Positions 1 through 11,904 of a stretch of DNA of 64,000 nt are shown here, piece by piece (the stretch's first letter is position 1; every line of letters begins with the position of its first letter). The notes under the pieces were generated by a model. That model had not been told where the DNA came from. It saw only the letters and a program-made list of their open reading frames with translations, and searched no databases. The position numbers were made by a program, and so were the translations under genes. Source of the DNA: Euptelea pleiosperma (lineage: Eukaryota > Streptophyta > Magnoliopsida > Ranunculales > Eupteleaceae); assembly GCA_035048495.1 (NCBI GenBank), contig CM068552.1, positions 14,690,501 through 14,754,500 of the forward strand, given 5' to 3'.

Positions 1-29
1 GTTCAGCTGCGGCGTTAAATAATGACATG

Positions 30-115
30 TGGATATGAGTGTACGGGCATGTAGAGTTGGTTGTTATGTACCCTCCTTTAGTGGGAGGTAGTGGGTTCAA
101 TCCCACCCTGGTCAG
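30..115 (+). repeat. tRNA-derived (SINE-like) remnant
   Basis: GTGGGTTCAATCCCAC forms a perfect T-arm with a B-box. CCTCC-TTTAGTG-GGAGG upstream folds like an anticodon arm. The acceptor stem and A-box are poor, so it is not a functional tRNA. It is probably a SINE head or a decayed tRNA. Confidence 0.3.
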
Positions 116-310
116 CCTTCCAGTTGAGGCAGTAGAAATCACGACTGGTAAAAATACGCACCATATGCCTTCTACCATCTTTCTGAAGCACTTACTATAG
201 ATCCAAACTCTAGAACGTACACATGGCTGATCAATTTATACCATTCAATTGGATGAACTCCCTTAACTGGGCCCATGGGTAGGGGTGCAACTCGGTAACA
301 AGTGCTCAAA

Positions 311-733
311 TCCGGAAAAATTTTAGATGCAAAGGACTTTGGATGCAGTCCATGCAGAGGGGTCTCGTGGCCCTACATGGCTCATTTTTTGGGGTTTTTT
401 TTGGGGCCTACTAACCGCATGGATTTTTACCCCACCCCTTGGTGGATATGCATACCAAAAATCAGTCTCATTGATTTTCTCTAGCCATAGATTATAGCAC
501 TTTTTAAGGATTGATTAAAGCCATTGGATTCAAGCATGTTTTTTTGCGTTTTGTTGGGCACTTAATCTAACGGCTAGAAATTATCAACCAAGTTCAATTT
601 TGGTATGAATATTCACCAAGGTGTGGGGTAACATCCATGCGGTTAGTGGGCCCCAAAAATTGAGCGATGTAGGGCCACGAGACCTCTCTACATCTACTGG
701 ATCCAAAGTCCTCTGCATCTAAAATTTTTCCAT
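311..733. mobile_element. Fold-back MITE, family B
   Basis: Arms of about 110 bp pair (GGAAAAATTTTAGATGCA, GGTCTCGTGGCCCTACAT and complements) around the core TTGGTGGATATGCATACC. No clear target duplication. Short open frames in it are repeat artefacts. Confidence 0.7.
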
Positions 734-911
734 CAAATCCAACCTGAAAAAATCGCCAATCACGATAATTTTTGGTGTAGATGAACCAAGATGTGGGCCA
801 AACATCCATGGGTCAACTGACCCGAAACAGTATTCCACGTGGGATTTTGATACAGAATTCAGTATCCTAGAACGGCTCCATCCTCCCATTCCCAACTTGC
901 TTTAGAAAAAA

Positions 912-1252
912 GTTTGAAGAATGTAAAGACTTCATAATGGTTCTAAGATACAAGGATTGTGAGAAATAATGTTTTAACTACGTAAATTATAGCTCAGAAA
1001 AAGGACAGTGGCGCATGGTGCAGAGCACTGCACCACCTCACACTACAGTCAGCAAGGGGTGGATCCAATTGGACAACCAGGATGGAAGTTTGAAGAATGT
1101 AAAGACTTCAAAAGGGTTCTAAGATACAAATATGGTGAGAAATAAAGGGTTTTAGCAACCTAAATTATAGCGCCAAGAGGAAAGACAGTATGGCACATGG
1201 TGCACTGCACCACCTCAGGCCTCAGGGGTGGTCCAATTGGACTACCTGGATG
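912..1252 (+). repeat. Tandem duplication, about 170-bp unit
   Basis: 912-1083 and 1085-1252 share AAGTTTGAAGAATGTAAAGA, GGTTCTAAGATACAA, TAAATTATAGC and CACTGCACCACCTCA in the same order, with small indels. Confidence 0.75.
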
Positions 1253-2812
1253 AAACGATGTGTATGCAAATGGTGGGGGAACGATGGGGCAGTGGCATAT
1301 AGAATGGCAGTATGGCACACCACTCTGGGCATTCATGCCAGAAAAAAGACCATGATGAATTTTTCAGTGGATGTAATTACCTTGGAGGATGACACTTGGA
1401 ACCTTTTCCCTTCGAAAGGTTGATGAAGGTTTTCATAGAGTCAGATATCTAGAAGATAAAACCTCACAACCCATTTTGCCCTATAGATTCAGAATGAGAT
1501 TCAATGCAAAAAATGAGATTGGTGTCATAAAGGGAAGAAGATGGAAGAAAGAAAATTAGCAAGAAGATGAAACAACTTCAATGCAATTGAATATTTGTTT
1601 ATTTCAAGAATTACAGTAATTACAACCTACCAAATATGAAATGTATGTGCAATAGATAACATGTATCTTCATTCAAACCTCAGCGTTTTGATTTATTCTT
1701 GGAAGTAGCTTTCTTTTTCAACCATTTTAACCCTGTCCCACTCTCCTGTCATCAACAAAAGTACATCATAGATCACCCGTAAGTCCATATAACAGTAAAA
1801 TTCGTCTTTCAATTATAACATGTAGAATTAGAGTTCAATAATATTGACACGACCACATTAACCTTACCACTCAATTCAAAGGGAATATCTAAGTTTACTG
1901 TCCTTTAGATAGTAATACAGGTTTACCAGTGAGGAGCCATGTCTGTGGAGCAGATGCCTATTTTGTCAATTTTAGGTGTGAAGTCATGTATTGGTCCTTT
2001 TTTTATTTGTTCTTTATCTTTCCATCATTCTCTTTTAGTAGGGGTTTTAGTAACTGTAAATGTGATTAAATAATAGATTTTGGATTTCTGGTCAGTTGAA
2101 AAATGAGACATCTCGACCCGAACGATACAATACAAGCCAAGACAAAGTGAGACAAACAGCCTATGTATCAGTTCAGTATATTTGAGAATGAGAGTCTAGG
2201 CGAGACATTCTGAAACGAGAAGATACTTTGAACCATTATATAATACAATTTAAGGGACGTGGGTAACGCCTAAACCTAAATTGACTTTTTTTTTTAAATA
2301 ATTTTTCCTACATGTTCCTAATGCAGCATTCAACTTGATATTGGAGCATATTTTTGGATGATAAAAATCAAACAAAAGATTTTTACAGAGAGCTAGCCGA
2401 CTGTACTATTCCACTTATATGGAATTATATATACAAGAACTCAGCAATCCTAGGACCATGTTATACAATCTACAGAACTTTACACAACTTCACGAAAGGA
2501 TCATCTGCTGCTACCTGCTCATTACTTGGATTGCATGAAAAACTCGTGACCATCTTTCAACTAACATAGATCGATGCCACATATGCTCTTACAGTTCTTC
2601 AGTGATGACAACGGTCTCACATTAATCACGAAACAGCTGACAACCCCAATCCAATTCCTTGAGAAGCCTCTTCAACATGAAGCAACATTTCACAATTTCT
2701 TGATCTATATCCCCACATAACCAAAAGACAAGAAGTTTCAGGTGCACTACACCGATACGTTAGCGTTCGAGAACAATAAGAGAACACAAATAGAGAGCCA
2801 TTGAAAACATAC
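1253..2812. other. Unassigned intergenic DNA
   Basis: AT-rich with no open frame of note. A patch at 2,095-2,240 with recurring GAGAC and GATAC words ending TACTTTGAACCAT may be another word-rich hAT-like element. The stretch 2,340-2,620 could be downstream sequence of the nodulin-like gene, but no exon is recognisable. Confidence 0.4.
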
Positions 2813-3142
2813 CTGCCAGTAAGGAAGATGACGAATTTTCTGGCTAACAACAATTCATTGAACTCCATAACCTATAAACCCCTCAACAGATCCGATAAGT
2901 AAAATAACCGGAGCGGAAAGACAATCCAAAGCGAGACCAGCAAGAAGCCCAAAAGCCTTCCCAACATCTTTGGCGACGGAGAGATTGTTAAGCTCTAATT
3001 GAGTAAGGGCCATGAGAGATTTCAGAGCGTCAGAGTAATTCGAAAACGTGTAATTGTTTCCAGAGATGGCCTGAACCCAAACTGCCGTCACAAACCCAAA
3101 CCATTTTCCCGCCGGTGACGTTGGAGATACCAGAACTCCCAT
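2813..3142 (-). pseudogene. Nodulin-like / MFS (NFD4-type) first exon, nonsense-mutated fragment
   Basis: Reading minus from ATG at 3142 gives MGVLVSPTSPAGKWFGF, then VWVQAISGNNYTFSNYSDAL, then a hydrophobic helix and LLIGSVEGFIGYGVQ, the start of plant nodulin-like MFS proteins. After GVQ the frame meets TGA where the family has Trp-Leu; homology resumes beyond it (VVSQKIRHLPYWQ), and the exon ends at a good donor, CAG|GTATGT. No long second exon follows on the minus strand between 2,812 and 1, so only the first exon survives. The frame happens to stay open upstream to 3538, but that part looks like 5' UTR. Function as a transporter is not expected. Confidence 0.75.
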
Positions 3143-3641
3143 ATCTCTAACAAACAGAGAAACTAATAGACACAACAAAAAGAAAAGAGAGAAGGGAAGA
3201 GGAGAAATGAGAAGGAGAGAGAGCTTCACAATGGTACTAATCTCTAAAACTCGCAATCGATTCCTATTTTTGGTGTGCAGCAATATGTAGCAATCGGACG
3301 ACTTTTCCATGTTTAAGGTGAAGAAATGGAGAGTCGTTGGGCTGTAATGAAGACCCGTTTCGATTAGTGTTGTAAATGGCGACAATGGAGAACCGGAGAA
3401 CCATTTCGAGATGAGAAGAGGAGACGTTGAGGAAGTGGAAGAGTGCGAGAATAGGGTTAGGAACGAGGAATGGTTCGAAGGAAAAAGGTGAATCGATTTG
3501 GGGTGATGGATATTTTGTGAAAAATAAGAAAAAATCAAGGATGAAATAGGAAAAAAAAGTTTTTTTTTTATACCGACATTTAGAAGTAGTATAGATATAG
3601 ATATAGATATTTTATATTTTTCTGTTTGTTGAGAAAAACGA

Positions 3642-3988
3642 GTAAGATTGCCTGCCCATATGGTCAGGTAGCTACCTGATCACCCACAATATAAGCCACG
3701 TGGCAATTTATTAGAGGACATTGACCGTATAGATGTTTAGCCAATCCCTAGGTGGACCTACAAACCCAAGATCAACCCGATAAGTAATTTCGAAGCGTTA
3801 GTTGAAGTTATTTTAGTTGGTTGATACTAACCGTAGGAATTTGAGCATTAATTACCATTATTTCTATACAAAGATCCAAAGGTTTGAAATCACTGTTTGT
3901 AGGTCCACTTGCGGATTGGTCAAACATCTATACGGTCAGTGTCCTCTAATAAATTGGCTTATATTGTAGATGGTCAGGCAAGTCTTAC
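3642..3988. mobile_element. Fold-back MITE, family A
   Basis: The ends GTAAGATTGCCTG and CAGGCAAGTCTTAC pair. Subterminal GCCACGTGGC at the left; AGGTGGACCTACAAAC and GTAGGTCCACTT inside. Confidence 0.75.
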
Positions 3989-4037
3989 CTGAAACAGGGT
4001 GTTTTCGTGTGACACAAAGAATCGGTCAAAAGGGAAA

Positions 4038-4912
4038 GAGTAAACCTTCCCTCACACCCCTCAGTGAGCGAAATCGATCACAGCCCACAATACCAGAGAC
4101 GTGGCACACTTTTAGGGGACTCTGACCGTATGGATGTTTGGCCAATCACTAGGTGGAACTACAAACCAAATATAAACCTGATCAGTGATTTCTAAGTGTT
4201 AAATTGAAGTTATTTTGATGGGTTAATTTTAACCGTAAGGGCCTGTTTGGTAACGCACCGAGGCGGGCAAATAAAATATTTAGCCGCGCAAATATTCGCC
4301 CGGCTGTGTTTGGCAGCCACTCGCCCTTGGCGAATATTTAGCCGCCCCCCCCCCCTGTGAAAATATTTTCATGCCGATTATGCCTTGGTGAGAAAATTTT
4401 ATTTTCTCGCCGGAAAATCACTATTTTCAATAAAAATTAATTTTTTAATATATAAAAAAGATAAAAATGAATTTTTTTTTTATTCTTTGACATAATATGT
4501 GGTTCCCGCACTGACCCAACCTATTTTTGACTTACTTTGATATGTGGGACCCACTCAAATTAAAAGAAAATGAAGTAAGCTGAAGTGAGCTAGCTCGTAC
4601 ACGTACCAAACATTGTTAAATATTGCTATGAGCAAATATTTAGCCAAGATAATATTCACTTGGCTAAATATTCGCCGTCGGAACTCTTTTTCTCACGTAC
4701 CAAACAGGCCCTAAGAATTTAAGCATTATTGGGCGTTATTTGGTTACAAATATACAAAGGCTGTATATAACTAATCAAGCTGATTTTTGGTTTGCACGTC
4801 TACCGAGGGACTAGTCAAACATCCATACAGTCATAGTCTACTAAGAGTTTGCCACGTGGCTCGTATTGCGGGCAGTGAGCGGATTCGCTCAATGCGGCGT
4901 GTGGGCTAAGTT
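4038..4912. mobile_element. Fold-back MITE, family A, interrupted by Tourist
   Basis: The arms match as CAGTGAGCGAAATCG with GACGTGGCAC at the left and GTGCCACGTGGC at the true right side after 4,850. The Tourist element at 4239-4711 splits the left-centre. Ends are approximate. Confidence 0.65.
4239..4711. mobile_element. Tourist/PIF-Harbinger-type MITE
   Basis: 473 bp, ends GGGCCTGTTTGGTA and TACCAAACAGGCCC. 3-bp duplication TAA at 4236-4238 and 4712-4714. The interior repeats AATATTTAGCCG words. It interrupts a family A MITE. Confidence 0.88.
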
Positions 4913-5194
4913 CACACGGAAAGTCGGTTAAGAGAGAAAAAAGAAACCTACTTTTTTTTTAAAGCAAATTACTTTTTTTAAAAGCAAAGTACGGTTAACA
5001 TCACATTAGCGTTAGTACGGCTGGCGAAATGCTACTGGCGCATCTTCGCCGCTTCAAAAATTTTCTCACAGTGAGGGAAGTTTTGCCACGCGAGGTACCG
5101 AAAGTAACACATGGGGGCATGGGGGTGGATGAGTGGTAATATCAAAAGATCGAGCTTTTCGCCCAGTCCATCATGTTGTCAAGCAGTGGACCGT

Positions 5195-5620
5195 CGGATC
5201 AGAAAGATCTGCAGTTCACGTGGCAAGTAGATTCATTTATGTAACATTTATCCTTCAATAGATACCTGTTAAGAGAAAAAAAAAACTGTAGACTCTTTAA
5301 CATTTGTCTTCCCTCGTTTGCCGAGAAAATATTTCCTGTCCTCCTGGACCCCTCTTTTGGTCCCACTGACCTTTTGGATGTTTGTCCCAATATTTGGTGG
5401 ACACATACACCAAAAATCAGATTGATTGGTGATTTCTAGCAGTTGGATTTTAACAACAACGAAAAAAACTCAAAATTTAACGATCACAAATTACCCCATT
5501 AAAATGTTCAAATCGAACTGCTAAAACTCACCGATTAAAGTGATTCTTGGTGTATATGTGTGCCAAGAGGGGTGAGCCAAACATGCATGGATATGTGGGC
5601 ACGAAAGAGTGTTCTTCCTT
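5195..5620. mobile_element. Family B-like fold-back MITE
   Basis: GGATGTTTGTCCCAATATTTGG at 5,376 pairs loosely with GTGCCAAGAGGGGTGAGCC near 5,560, with ACACCAAAAATCAGATTG inside. Outer ends are uncertain. Confidence 0.45.
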
Positions 5621-5810
5621 GCATTTTTTGGACAGCAAACACGGGTTCCTGCATTGCCCTCTACGTTGCATTATAAGCTGTTTCGGCTTTTGCTTCAACA
5701 GGAGATCATTATCATCATAAGCCTTACCCCAACGATATGTGTCAGCTGCACGAATTCTGTTCCTCCATTCAATGTTGAAATGTTCAAAGCCATCTCATCT
5801 GTGGAGGCAA

Positions 5811-6790
5811 CATTTTAAAATCGGAAAATTGCATAAAAGAAAACAAACTTTAATCTATTTACAAAAAAGAATACAACTTTTCGCAAATCCCAAAAAAGAA
5901 AACGAAACGCCCTTTCAAATAGCGTTTTGTCTGCTGTCAGTCGAATCAGTCGCCGACTGACTAACGAATGACTGATGGCTGACACGTCTGACAAACGCCC
6001 TTTTAAAGGGCGTTTATTCCTGAGAAATAGTTTTTTAAAAAACGTTTTCATAAAAAAAATGCTATTTCAAAAGGCGCCAGGCGACGACTTAAATTCCGCC
6101 TAAGTCGCTTTCATCTATTCTCCCGCCTCTCCTCTCTCGCTGTGTTCTCCTCCGGCGAACTCTCCCCTCTCTCTCTCCGGCGGTCTCCTCGCGGCCTTCT
6201 TGCTCCGATCGAAGCGGCCTCCTATGCTTTAAAACTCAGGTATATATTTATTTATTTATTTATTTTTAGTTTTTTTAATTTTTGGTGGGGCTTGGGGGAC
6301 CCCCATTTTGGCCTACACAGTAAAAATCGACGGCCCATAATTCCTCAACTTCTAAACTAGTCTACGAATATCAGAATGATCTGAATTTTTGTGAGGATGA
6401 TCTCCTCACCGTAAAGATCATCCTCACCAAAAATCAGCCATTGATTCATCTTCTGGGTACGCCAAAATGGGCGTAAAAATTGGGGTTCCTTGTGTATCAA
6501 AAAACGCCCTTTAAAAGGGCGTTTTCTACTGACACACATCCTTTAAAATAACGTCTGTCAGTTATCAGAAGTCTGACAAACGTTTTTTAAAAAGGCGTCT
6601 ATTACTGAAAATTTTCCTTTAAAATTGCGTTTTTTACTGACAAACGCCCTTTTAAATGGCGTTTTTTGATAAATATGTGCCACGTAATGAAACTTCGTTT
6701 TCTTTTTTGGAATTTGCGAAAAGTTGTATTCTTTTTTGTAAATAGATTAAAGTTTGTTTTCTTTTTAGAAATTTTTCGTTTTAAAATCTC
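5811..6790. mobile_element. Long-TIR fold-back element with exon-like core
   Basis: Arms of about 100 bp (5811-5915 and 6688-6790; TTCGCAAATCCC / GGAATTTGCGAA, AACAAACTTTAATC / GATTAAAGTTTGTT). Between them are recurring ACGCCCTTTTAAAGGGCGT palindromes and a GC-rich patch at 6,110-6,238 that ends in a donor-like CAG|GTATAT. That patch resembles a captured 5' gene end; no family is recognised. Confidence 0.6.
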
Positions 6791-7738
6791 CTCTCAAAAC
6801 TTTAATCCAGCATTAATTCCTCTCGTCATTTTAGAATCTTACACTTGCTCATTCCTCCTTATTGATGTTGTCATTGATTTCCGTTGTAGCGAATGGGTTA
6901 CAAGTAGGGCTGGTAATGGATCGGGTCGGATCATATCAGGGTTGATCCAGACCTGATCCAATAGCTTATTAGATCATTGCTCTTAGATCTGGATCTAATC
7001 CTATGAGTTATCAAAACTTATCAGATTAGATTGGAAAGACTTAACATTGAGTTGATCACATCAATAAAGTTATTAAATTTGATTCAAAAAATAATAATAA
7101 AAATCGTATGTAGAATAACAGATGATAGAGGATTTTCTAAATATACATTCATTAATTAATATGATAAAAATAATATTATTTTTAATATAATATTTATATA
7201 TTTCATTCATAATATCAGATCGGATTAAGGTAGATCCATAATCGATCTGGTAGCTTATCAGATCATGATTCTCATCTCCAAACTCGATGCTATTGGATCG
7301 GGTTATCGGGTGGCATGATCCACTAACAACCTTAGTTATAAGTTAAAGAATTTTAGCTTGTGCATTTCACCATTAACTTTATGTCCACATTGATAGGGTT
7401 AGAAATGTTGGAATGAGTCGATTTTTTTAAGGATGATCACTATGTGGGTCTGTCACGCCCTGAATTCGGGCACCCGAATCGAACCCGAATGTCTATGGAT
7501 CAGTTCGTTTACCCAAGATCCAAGTGTGATAAAAATAAAATCTCCAAAAAATAAAGAAAACAACAAGAATCACCGTCGTGATTGATGAATAACAACTGAA
7601 CTCCAACAGTCAAAATAATGCGGAAGCATAAACAAGTTATTACAGTGAAATAATCAAAGTTAAACTTTTTAATTTTTATCAAAATAACAAATTAGGTTCT
7701 CTATAAACCTAGAATGTATATCAAACATCTTTTGTTAA

Positions 7739-8283
7739 GGGACGGGATATTGGCACCCGCGTTTTCGCTCAGTAAACCCAAAAAAACCCTCCCTCCTTTT
7801 TCTCTCATCACACCTATAAAAAAACTGAGGAGAAGAAGAAGAGGGGGCCGCCGGCCGTCGCCACTCAGGTACGCCCCCCTTTTTCTTACTGGTTTTGGGC
7901 TGCCTCGGCAACCCCCGAGCCCGAGTGTGGCATGCAACACTCGGCAGCCTGAGAGAAGCCCGAGGTCGAGTGTGGCATGCCAAACTCCGCCTCGGGGGCT
8001 GCCGAGGCAGCCCGAAACCACAGAGAGAGAGAGGGAGGACGCACCTGCGGTATTGATGGCGGCGGCCTCCTCCTCCTCCAGTGTCCTCCTGCTCCTCCTT
8101 CTTCTTCTTCATCTTCTCATTTTTTTGCATATTTTTTGGTTGAGAGAGAGAGAGGGAGGGAGGTACCTACGGTGGCGGTGGCCTCCTCTTCCTCCATCTT
8201 CTTCTTCTTTTCCTTTCTCTGATTTTTTTTTTTTTTTTGTGATGGGTTTACTGAGCGAAAACGCGGGTGCCAATATCCGTCCC
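7739..8283. mobile_element. Fold-back MITE with GA/CT-rich arms
   Basis: 545 bp. The ends GGGACGGGATATTGGC and GCCAATATCCGTCCC are part of a 43-bp inverted repeat. The 8-bp duplication TTTGTTAA is at 7731-7738 and 8284-8291. The interior has palindromic CCGAGGCAGCC and GTGTGGCATGC blocks. A 243-codon open frame across it is low-complexity and not a gene. Confidence 0.85.
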
Positions 8284-9417
8284 TTTGTTAAAGCATTTGA
8301 GCCAAAACACTCGCTTAAGAAAATTTCAAAATTTAATTTTCATGGTACAAAGAAAAACAGTCAACTATTGGTCAAAATTCAAAATATGTCAAAAAATTAT
8401 TTTCTTCAAGAATTTTATTCTAAAATTCATAAGAAACAACTTTAACAAATGCACTTTGGCCAAAAATAACGTTTTATAGTTCTTTTAGTGATTTTACAAT
8501 TGTTTGTAGTTTTATAAAAATGACTAGTAAAACTCAGTCGGTTGATTTTTTTCCTAACTTAGTCGTATGATTTGAGGGTCAATTTAAAACAAAATCTAAC
8601 AAGAGATATGTGCATTCAATATTTATCAAAATTTATGATTTTTCTATCAATTAATATAGTATAGGTTTTGTTTTACAAATCAAAGAAAAAGTCGAAATAA
8701 AATCAGAAATTATTAGAAATTCGTAACTGACAGTCAGTCAGTAAAAAGGGTCTACAGGACAGGTCCAATTAAATTTGGTGACCCAATATATATTTTTAGA
8801 AAGCTAACTCGAAGACTCATAAGTTTTGTGTTCGGCAAAAAGATAAATTTCTAATGTAACTTGGTCTAAAATGCAGTCGAAGTTGACTGTTATGTGCTTT
8901 TTGTCTAGGATAGGAATTATGACGTTCACTTTGTAGAGTTCAGATGACAGAAAATAATATACTAAATTCTTAGAAAATTTGATAAAATAGTAGAACCAGT
9001 TTAGAAACAAATTCCTTTCGAATCGCATTATTTTAATATTAAGAGAATATTTGAAGAATATTCTCATCTAGGACGTCGGGTAAATTTGAGTAACCCAAAA
9101 ATTAACAAAATTGTCAAAACGTGAATTAAAGTATCACAACATGAACAAATAGTCTTTAAGCATTCATACATTTTAAATTTAAGAAAAATTAAAGTAATCT
9201 AATCCTCAAATTCCGTCTTGTCCATGATGTCTCCTCCGTCAATGGTTCGTCTTCAACATCTTTTACGACATCTGAAATTTTGTTCGGTATAAACTGTGAG
9301 CTTTTCGCCCAATACATTCCACAGGATAATCAAATGTTTATAGTTAATTTAATTTAAACACATGTATATATTAAAGCACATTTGATACATGATCAAATAT
9401 ATAAAAATATGATAAAG

Positions 9418-9446
9418 ACGATGATGATGATGATGATGATGATTGA
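9418..9446 (+). repeat. (GAT)n microsatellite
   Basis: About nine GAT units inside the solo-LTR-like unit. Confidence 0.9.
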
Positions 9447-11236
9447 ATGAACCCATTTTACACATTCCATTCTTTTTTTCACAAGTCCAACTCGTATCTT
9501 CTACAGGGGTTTGGGGTCTTTCACCTTAGGGTACCGAGCCCTTGTTAATTCTTTAGGATTCCTCTAGGCCGCAGAGCTTATGCGCACTCCCGTTTAATAC
9601 CCAACCCAAATGAGGATGCCTCGTTATGATGATGAACAACATAATCATTTAGCAAAATAATCAAAAGCATAAGCCAGGAAGATCTAAACTCATAAAATCA
9701 TATAACAAGAATTTAAAATAAATGAATCAAAACTAGAAGAGAATATCCGTACCTATCTAGTTTTAGAACTTAGAACTAAACATCTACCACCAAGAACAAG
9801 AAGAACTCTAAAGAGTTTAGAGAGTAAGAGAGAGCTCAAAAGAATTAGTGAATTGATATGAGGGTGAGGAGTCCTATTTATAATAGTTCATGGGAAAAAA
9901 CTTTCAAATATGAGCTTTATTAGTTTTAGCAAGTATATTTAAAACTTTCTATTTTATTTTAAAAATATTTTTTCAAGAGATTTAATTTTAATTGATTTTC
10001 GCCACATTAAAGGGGGTGATTTTTATAACCCACTAAAAGACTTATTTTAAGATGGGTATGGGCTTAAAATAGACTTAAGGCCTATGAGTATCAAGTAGGC
10101 TTTAAATAAAATTATTTTTTGACCTAAAAGATTTATAAATTTTCCCGAAAGGCCTGCCTCAATAAATAAACTCAATCAACATGCAAACAAGCAATAATAA
10201 CAAAACTTACCAACGATTACTCATTAATTTATAAAAGATAACAAAAATTATTTAAAATATTTTTAATCTAATTTTTTTTAAATATTATATTTTTTTGTAA
10301 AATATCTAAATGTGATAAGAATCTCAAATGCCTAAATGGTGACAACATGTTGATTAAAAAAGCCTAGGTGACATTCGTCATTTAAAAATATTATTATTTT
10401 TAAAATAATCCTCTATTTAAAATTATGATCTTAGTTAATCAAGTTCGTTATCCAGTACACAATATCCTACATTACTAAAGTACATGTATACATGTATGAA
10501 AATTGGTTCTAGTGTCATTATAATGAAATTTCTTACGTGCCATGATATAAATGTTATTACTAAGTTATCGAATTTATTTCTACGTTACATGATAGAATGT
10601 TTTAGATAAAGTAAGATGTCAAATTTTACCATTTTATAGTTAATTTACACTAATACCCCTGAATAAAAGTTCAGGGTATTACAGGATCCCACAAAGGGCG
10701 TATCGTTAGGCATGTCACGTGTGTGTATGTGTAGGGTCAGGATCGATTGACTTATGCTTTTGTGACTTATAGAATGACACATGGTCGTGGGGCCCACATG
10801 GAGATGAGGTAAGGGCTAATATTTGGTATTGATATTCTTCTCAACACAAATATCAACCTCCAAAAAATCAGCCCATAACGACATTACTAGCCTTATGGAA
10901 AGTATATTACAAGTTGAAAATTCTGAGTCGGGCGATTCAACGTACCCTTGGGAGATTGTGACAATCACCTAAGGCCCCCATCCATCTCACTTTCCTCCAA
11001 CCCCTTTAATGCCAGCCAAAGGCCCCAAATCCCATGTTCCTATTTTTTAGCCCTTTTTTCTCTCTTTAAAAATGCCTTGAGTTGCAACAATATTTGTTTT
11101 TGTGTGTTCATTTTCTTCCTTTCTCCAAAGTTATTTAAAAATCCATACAAGCATTAACATGAATTAAGTTGTTTCATAAGGGTAAAATTGTCTTTTAATT
11201 TTATAAGGTTGATTTAGAAAAGAAAGAAACGTAAAA

Positions 11237-11894
11237 GGTAATTTTAGTCGCACCCCCACAAAATGTGGGGGCACTTGAAAGCCTTGCTTTTTTTCCCATT
11301 TTTTTTATTACGAAAATGCCCTATTAAGTTAGGGCATTTTCTTTTGATTATTTTAACTCACCCTCTCTTTCATGCGTCTGTCTTCTCCTTTTGCTGTAAC
11401 AAATCAACTCAAGCTCTTGTGCCAACGACGACTTGCTGCTCCCCTCCCCTCGCTCTCTCTCTCCTTCGACGCTTACCGTATTGATGTTTGGCCAGTCCTC
11501 GATGGACCTGCAAACTAATAATATGCCTGATTAGTGAATTCCTAAGCATTGGATTGAAGTCATTTTCATGGGTTGATTTTAACCGTTGGAATTTGAGCGT
11601 TGTTTGGGTGCAAATAAAAAAAGTCACTTGATTTTAACCGTAGCAATCAAAGCGTTGGATTTTTGGTTCTTTGGGTGCCTATTTGGTCCAACAATTTACA
11701 GTGAAGAAGTTTTACTTGTTTGCTAGAGTGCCTTCTTTATTTTATTAAAGGTATGATCCTCCGGCTTCATCAATGACTGGTTTAGTGGGGTGCTCTCAAC
11801 AGTTCGGGTGCCCACACAAAGATTTAAATCTTAGTGGAGTGCCCTCAACAAGTCCGGTGCCCTCAAATTTTGTGAGGTGTGACTAAAATTTCCC
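11237..11894. mobile_element. MULE-type non-autonomous element
   Basis: Inverted ends of about 40 bp (GGTAATTTTAGTC with CACCCCCACAAAAT, and ATTTTGTGAGG with GACTAAAATTTCCC). Perfect duplication AAACGTAAAA at 11227-11236 and 11895-11904. It contains half of a family A MITE at about 11,470-11,640. Any captured cargo is not recognised. Confidence 0.85.
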
Positions 11895-11904
11895 AAACGT
11901 AAAA

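Larger units (their letters stand above)
7451..10683 (-). mobile_element. Solo-LTR-like unit, about 3.2 kb
   Basis: On the minus strand it starts TGTAATACCCTGAAC and ends GGGCGTGACA. The flanks GGGTC (7446-7450) and GGATC (10684-10688) differ at one base, so this may be a worn 5-bp duplication. A minus-strand TATA box (ATTATAAATA, 9875-9884) with a pyrimidine-rich start region fits an LTR promoter. No internal domain or second LTR is seen. It contains a 545-bp MITE at 7739-8283. Confidence 0.5.

Noticed and set aside
30..115. Functional tRNA gene
   Set aside because: Only the T-arm and a possible anticodon arm fold; the acceptor stem and variable region do not fit.
3143..3538. N-terminal extension of the nodulin-like frame
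   Set aside because: Low-complexity Ser/Leu-rich translation of a CT-rich leader; the family starts at MGVLVSP.
7714..8445. 243-codon open frame
   Set aside because: It spans a fold-back MITE with (CT)n and palindromic GC blocks; the protein is low-complexity and both strands are open.
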